Of a stretch of DNA of 64,000 bases, positions 60,232 to 64,000 are shown piece by piece. Under the pieces are notes generated by a model. The model searched no databases and had not been told where the DNA came from. It saw nothing but the letters and a program-made list of their open reading frames with translations. The DNA lies in the NCBI GenBank assembly GCA_964405825.1, contig CAYOPI010000001.1, positions 62,001 to 126,000 of the forward strand. The letters are read 5' to 3'. The position numbers were made by a program, and so were the translations under genes. Origin of the DNA: JBHJGM01 sp964405825 (GTDB lineage Bacteria; Verrucomicrobiota; Verrucomicrobiia; Opitutales; JBHJGM01). The stretch's first letter is position 1; every line of letters begins with the position of its first letter.

Positions 60232-60251
60232 CCTGCAAACCCATTTGCAGG
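60232..60251. promoter_or_regulatory. Perfect 8-bp palindrome CCTGCAAA/TTTGCAGG
   Basis: Arms match exactly around a CCCA loop. On the minus strand TTTAAG follows the stem, so it could end transcription from the ADP-ribosylglycohydrolase-like gene (stop at 60356). Placed 31 bases upstream of a TTGACA, it could equally be an operator for the pduL operon, as expected for a LacI/GntR-type sugar regulator. Confidence 0.45.
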
Positions 60252-60355
60252 CCAAGGCGCAGATCGTTGCACCCACTGCCGCGCAAGAACTTCAAAGCTC
60301 CCACGGCCACTGGCCCGCCGCGCCCGAGCCGATTCCACCAGCGGCCGAAGGCGGC

Positions 60356-61384
60356 CTACGCGGCCGGCTGCAGTCCCTTGCCGCCGAGCTTCGCAAGGGT
60401 GTCCGCCGCCGTCAGAATCACTTCCTTGTCTTGCAGGCGATCGATCCAGTCTGACGGAAGCTGGCCCAGGCCGAGTGAGGCACCCAGAAGGGCCCCGGCA
60501 ATGGCCGCACGACCCGCATTGTCGCCACCCGCGCCCAGTATCTCCAGGATGCAGGTCTTGAAGTCCTCCGGGTACTTGATGGCCGCGTGCGCCGCCGAAG
60601 GAAAGCTGCACAGCAGCGGGCAACTCTGGCCCAGGGTCTGCGTCGCCTCGGCCACGCTCTTGTGCTTCAGCCCGAAGGCCTCGCCGAGTTTGCGGCGAAT
60701 CTCCAGGTCCAGCGGCTCGGTCGATCCATCCAGTTGGGCCTCCACGCGGTGGAAGGCGCTGTGCAGGTCGCGCCCGGCCAGCAATTCGCGCAGGAGGGCC
60801 CCAAAGACACGATTGTAGGCGACGGCCCGGGCGTTGTTCTGGCGAACGCGGGTGGCCAGGCCAATCGCGCCGGCCCAGCCCTGATCCTGAAAATGCGCGG
60901 CCACCACTGGAGCGATCGAGGTCGCCGTGGCCAGCTGATCGTCGTCGGCGCCCTGCTGCCAGTCGTAACTCTCGGGCGTGTTGCCGCCGTCGAGCCAGCC
61001 GAGGTAGGTCTCCGCCGTGCCCCGCGAGGCACTGTCGAAGTAGCCCTCGTAGCCGTTTTGCGGGATGCAGTCAGCCGCCCAGGCCCGGCCGATCACCACC
61101 GGGTCACCCCGACCCGCTTCGGCCACCGCCTTCAGCACGCTCAAGGCGGCATCCCCGTAGTGCGTGAAGGCTCCCGGCGTCTTGCCAAAGTGGTAGTGGC
61201 CCTCGGCCGAGGCATCAAAGCCCCTGGGGCCGCCCGGAAACTGCTTCTCGATGTCCTGCAGGTTGTAGATCCAGTGCGAGCCCAGGGCGGCGGCATCGCC
61301 CACCAGCGCGCCCACGATCATCCCGGCCAGGCGGTCTTCCAGACCCGGCTTCACGATTTCCGGTACAGCAACCTCGACGTCCAT
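60356..61384 (-). CDS. Divergent ADP-ribosylglycohydrolase-family protein (J1-crystallin-like)
   Basis: 342 residues. The fold is shown by GMIVGALVGDAAALGSHWIY and the late GAGGDNAGRAAIAGALLGAS. In true ADP-ribosylglycohydrolases the metal-binding blocks are TDDT-like and GGDTDT; here they are THYGDAALS and GGDNAGR, so at least one metal ligand is missing. Such J1-crystallin-like members may not be hydrolases. It is upstream of pduL on the same strand, with a possible terminator between. Confidence 0.82.
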   Translation of the reverse strand: MDVEVAVPEIVKPGLEDRLAGMIVGALVGDAAALGSHWIYNLQDIEKQFPGGPRGFDASAEGHYHFGKTPGAFTHYGDAALSVLKAVAEAGRGDPVVIGRAWAADCIPQNGYEGYFDSASRGTAETYLGWLDGGNTPESYDWQQGADDDQLATATSIAPVVAAHFQDQGWAGAIGLATRVRQNNARAVAYNRVFGALLRELLAGRDLHSAFHRVEAQLDGSTEPLDLEIRRKLGEAFGLKHKSVAEATQTLGQSCPLLCSFPSAAHAAIKYPEDFKTCILEILGAGGDNAGRAAIAGALLGASLGLGQLPSDWIDRLQDKEVILTAADTLAKLGGKGLQPAA

Positions 61385-61474
61385 GCTCGCAACCTGTGCC
61401 GGCTCGGGCCAACCGCAAGCGCCCGTGAGCGGAAACCGTCGACACCCGCCGGAGCCTTTGCCAAGTCAGACCCC

Positions 61475-63472
61475 ATGAGCCTGCCTCCCCTCTCCTGGAA
61501 CGTCCACGCCGACGCCTCGTTCGACCTCATCGCCCCGACCTTCGCCCTGCGCCGCTGCTATCCGGCTTTCGACCACGCGGCCCTGCGTCCGGTCTCCGTC
61601 GACGTGCAGCGGCACCCCGAAACCGGCGGCGCCACCCTGACCTACGAACTTGCCGGCGGCGGCGCCCTCACCCTGGAGCTTGGCACTGATCGCCATGGTC
61701 TGACCCTGGACAGCGCCCTGACGGGTCAACCCGAAGCCCCCCACTGGCTGCACCCGCTGGCCGATGGCGAACTCGAGGGCGCGCCGCTGCCCCGGCTCTT
61801 CCGCACGGGCATCGGCTTCTCGGGCCCGACCAACTTCGTCGACCTCGCCGCGCAGGAGGGCCGCTGGGGCTTTGAGTCCTATCTGGCCACCGCACTGGTC
61901 GACCAGACCGAGGGCACGCTCGTCTGGGGTGCCTTTGACCAGCGCAACTACCACCACCAGTCCAGCGTCTCCAACCGCTTCTACACGCGCAACTTCCGCA
62001 ACCGCAGCGTCGCCTGGGACCAGCCTGCGGTCGAGGCCGGCTTCGCCCTGGAGCGCATCCCCCTGGAACGCGCCCGCCAGACGGTGCTACCCACCCTGCG
62101 TTTCGCCTGGGGCCAGGGGGCCTTCGACACCCTCCGGGCCCACTGCGGACGTCACGCCGATGCCAATGAGGTGCATTTGCACCACCCGCCGGCCTATCAC
62201 TACTGCTCGTGGTACTGGCGCTTCCGCTACTACGACCAGCCGACGCTCGACCAGGTGCTGGAGGGCTTCCAGCGCACCGGCCAGCAGGTCCAGGCCGTGC
62301 AGATCGACGATGGCTACCAGACCAACTACGGCGACTGGCTGAGCTTCCGTGACTACTACTGGCCCGAGGGCATCCAGGGGGCCTTCAAGTCCATTCAGCA
62401 GGCCGGTTACACCCCGGGTATCTGGGTCGGCCCCTTCATGGTCGGCAACCGCTCGCAGCTGGCCAGACAGCATCCGCAATGGCTCCTGAAGAGCCTCGAT
62501 GGCCAGCCTGTGCAGGAGTGGAAGAACTACCGCGGGTCCAATCCCTCCGCCGGCCACAACGAGGAACTGCACCGCCTCGACTCCAGCCATCCCGACGCGA
62601 TGGAGTACCTCTGCGAGGTCCTGCGTACCTTCCGCGGCTGGGGGGCGCGTTTCTTCAAGACCGATTTCCTGGAATGGGGCTGGAACGACTCGACCCACGT
62701 GCGCCGCCACAGCCCGGGCAAGACCTCCGCGCAGTACTTTGACGACGCCATGAAAGCCTTTCGCGAGGCCATGGGCAGCGACGCCTACTGGCTGGGCTGC
62801 ATCACCTACTTCGCCCCCAGCGTCGGTTACATGAACGGCATGCGCGTCTCCTCCGACGTGGGCGTGGACTGGAGCACGCAGGGGGGCACCGGCAACGACG
62901 GCGTGGGCGGCGGCACCCAGAACTCCGTTTCGGAAACCTTCTACTGCCAGTTCTTCAACAACGTCCTCTGGCAGAACGATCCCGACGTGCTCTTCCTGCG
63001 CGAGTTCCACATCAACCTCACCGAACTGGAGATCGAGACACTCGCCTACTTCTACGCCATCAGCGGTGCCAGCGTGAACACCTCCTGCCCCATCGGTCAG
63101 GTGGCCGAACACCGCCGCAAGCTCTGGGAGTTCCTGCGACCGGGCGACGTACCCACAACCGCAGCCGCGCCCTTCTTCGCCGGCGATGACCGTCTGCGCG
63201 TCCTCACCCGCCGCTACGAGCAGACCGACGCCTGGGCCGTCCTGGTGATGAACCCCGGCGTCGAGGAACTCTGCGAGCGCTTCAGCGTGCAGGACCTCAT
63301 CGGCCTGGAGAACGCCCACGCCTTTGACTGGAGCTACGAGGGCCACCGCCACTTCGGCGAGCATCACCACGTCTTCGCGCGCCTGCCCCGGCACGGTCAC
63401 CGCTTGCTCTACCTCAACGCCCACGGCACCCCGCCACCGGACAACCTGACCCTGGGCGGGTATCTGGGCTAG
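61475..63472 (+). CDS. Alpha-galactosidase-like glycosidase, GH36 family
   Basis: 665 residues from the ATG at 61475. An N-terminal beta-sandwich precedes a TIM barrel with VQIDDGYQTNYGDW, a nucleophile in FFKTDFLEWGW (D397) and the acid/base in MRVSSDVGVDW (D461); a C-terminal beta domain ends the protein. GH36 enzymes hydrolyse alpha-galactosides, though related specificities exist. No signal peptide is seen, suggesting intracellular action on imported oligosaccharides. It ends directly against the converging epimerase gene, with no gap between stop codons. Confidence 0.9.
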   Translation: MSLPPLSWNVHADASFDLIAPTFALRRCYPAFDHAALRPVSVDVQRHPETGGATLTYELAGGGALTLELGTDRHGLTLDSALTGQPEAPHWLHPLADGELEGAPLPRLFRTGIGFSGPTNFVDLAAQEGRWGFESYLATALVDQTEGTLVWGAFDQRNYHHQSSVSNRFYTRNFRNRSVAWDQPAVEAGFALERIPLERARQTVLPTLRFAWGQGAFDTLRAHCGRHADANEVHLHHPPAYHYCSWYWRFRYYDQPTLDQVLEGFQRTGQQVQAVQIDDGYQTNYGDWLSFRDYYWPEGIQGAFKSIQQAGYTPGIWVGPFMVGNRSQLARQHPQWLLKSLDGQPVQEWKNYRGSNPSAGHNEELHRLDSSHPDAMEYLCEVLRTFRGWGARFFKTDFLEWGWNDSTHVRRHSPGKTSAQYFDDAMKAFREAMGSDAYWLGCITYFAPSVGYMNGMRVSSDVGVDWSTQGGTGNDGVGGGTQNSVSETFYCQFFNNVLWQNDPDVLFLREFHINLTELEIETLAYFYAISGASVNTSCPIGQVAEHRRKLWEFLRPGDVPTTAAAPFFAGDDRLRVLTRRYEQTDAWAVLVMNPGVEELCERFSVQDLIGLENAHAFDWSYEGHRHFGEHHHVFARLPRHGHRLLYLNAHGTPPPDNLTLGGYLG

Positions 63473-64000
63473 CTAGGCTCCGCTGCCGACCGCCTCGGCC
63501 TGGATCTCGGCCAGGTGTTCGGCGCTGGGGCGCGGGTGCCAGCCCGTATCGCGCGTGATGGTCTCGATGTCGACGAGGGACTCGAGTTCATCGAGCGGTC
63601 GCTCCAGCCGCGTTCCCTGGTACCAGCGCTCGTAAAACTCCGGAATGGGCAAGCCCTCGACAGTCTCGGCGGCCGAGGGCAGGTACACGCGATACCCCGG
63701 CAGATCACTCTGCAGGATGGCCTCGCAGAGGGTCGCGGCATCGTCCTGCATCAGCCAGGCCACGTAATCGGGCAACCGGCTCGAGCGGTAGCGCCGGCTG
63801 GTCTGCCCGCGCACCAGGTAACCCCGCGTGCGCAGCCACGGAAACCGCAGCGCCACCCCCGACACACCGTGGCGCCGGCAGAAGTACTGCAACGTCTCCT
63901 CGCCCACCTGTTTGCTCAAGGCGTAGTCATTGTCGGGCGCGATCGGCGAGCGCTCGCTCAGCGGGAGGGAGAAGCCCGCGTCGTTGTCGCTGGCATGGGC
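63473..64000 (-). CDS. NAD-dependent epimerase/dehydratase family (5' end outside window)
   Basis: The frame is open to the window edge; 175 residues are visible. DNDYALSKQVGEETLQYF contains the YxxxK catalytic pair of extended SDR sugar-nucleotide enzymes, and ALRFPWLRTRGY is a typical next block. The N-terminal NAD-binding motif lies outside. A TTG within the visible part could be mistaken for the start, but it would remove the catalytic tyrosine. The C-terminus is TITRDTGWHPRPSAEHLAEI. Specific substrate unknown. Confidence 0.85.
   Translation of the reverse strand, partial: AHASDNDAGFSLPLSERSPIAPDNDYALSKQVGEETLQYFCRRHGVSGVALRFPWLRTRGYLVRGQTSRRYRSSRLPDYVAWLMQDDAATLCEAILQSDLPGYRVYLPSAAETVEGLPIPEFYERWYQGTRLERPLDELESLVDIETITRDTGWHPRPSAEHLAEIQAEAVGSGA

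Noticed and set aside
60587..61474. Upstream extension of the GH36 gene giving a 961-residue fusion
   Set aside because: The extra 296 residues are antisense to the ADP-ribosylglycohydrolase-like gene and have no domain; MSLPPLSWNV at 61475 is a natural start.
1..64000. CRISPR arrays, tRNA or rRNA genes, insertion sequences and prophage genes
   Set aside because: No regularly spaced repeats, cloverleaf-like runs, transposases, integrases or phage structural genes were found while reading through both strands.

Overview
The window is GC-rich chromosomal DNA from a bacterium of the Planctomycetota-Verrucomicrobiota-Chlamydiota group, most likely a verrucomicrobial (Opitutae-like) carbohydrate degrader. 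The basis is gene content: a microcompartment locus of the planctomycete/verrucomicrobial fucose-rhamnose type, a DUF1800-DUF1501 secreted pair, several PQQ-like beta-propeller proteins, a Cys-type sulfatase, a tagaturonate epimerase family gene and GH78/GH36 glycosidases. The phylum is an inference; no rRNA gene is present. I saw no tRNA, rRNA, CRISPR array, insertion sequence or prophage.

Layout. 1-5417 (minus): three exported beta-propeller proteins, two of them translationally coupled, ending in a truncated DUF3311-like membrane protein. 5546-7981: alpha-L-rhamnosidase. 8380-11811: a very large secreted protein of unknown function. 11851-16309 (minus): a TM2-domain membrane protein, DAHP synthase, a PfkB sugar kinase with a D-lyxose isomerase, and an IscA/ErpA protein. 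16375-19489: Ser/Thr kinase, sigma-54 and a lipoprotein. 19680-28085: copper amine oxidase, SGNH hydrolase, SDR, TsaB, alanine racemase, sulfatase and a lipoprotein. 28221-31006: DUF1800 and DUF1501. 31115-35419 (minus): prepilin peptidase, AroE, a SirB1-like protein, and a toxin-antitoxin pair enclosed by a 41-bp direct repeat copied from the end of the yggS-like gene beside it. 35497-39448: LysR regulator, RsgA, and a STAS protein with a receiver-phosphatase-kinase switch protein. 39501-45866 (minus): a polysaccharide operon with rfbA, rfbB, rfbC, an SAF-domain dehydrogenase and two duplicated glycosyltransferases. 46273-50550: UxaE-like epimerase, a Gfo/Idh/MocA oxidoreductase, a deacetylase and DUF445. 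50658-52585: two uncharacterised proteins.

52624-60141 (minus) is the centrepiece, an 11-gene bacterial microcompartment operon: pduL, two BMC-H, acetate kinase, a third BMC-H, BMC-P, acylating aldehyde dehydrogenase, two more BMC-P, a class II aldolase and an LDH/MDH-family dehydrogenase. In this family the aldolase cleaves fuculose- or rhamnulose-1-phosphate to DHAP and lactaldehyde. The aldehyde dehydrogenase makes lactoyl-CoA, PduL makes lactoyl-phosphate, and the kinase recovers ATP. The rhamnosidase at the other end of the window could supply rhamnose. The locus type is known, but several details here look unusual: an MDH-like arginine in the dehydrogenase, a Cys-containing C-terminal extension on the aldolase, and a shared GTATCCA leader motif upstream of three shell genes that lack Shine-Dalgarno sequences. 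60356-64000 holds a divergent ADP-ribosylglycohydrolase homologue, a GH36 alpha-galactosidase and a truncated sugar-nucleotide epimerase.
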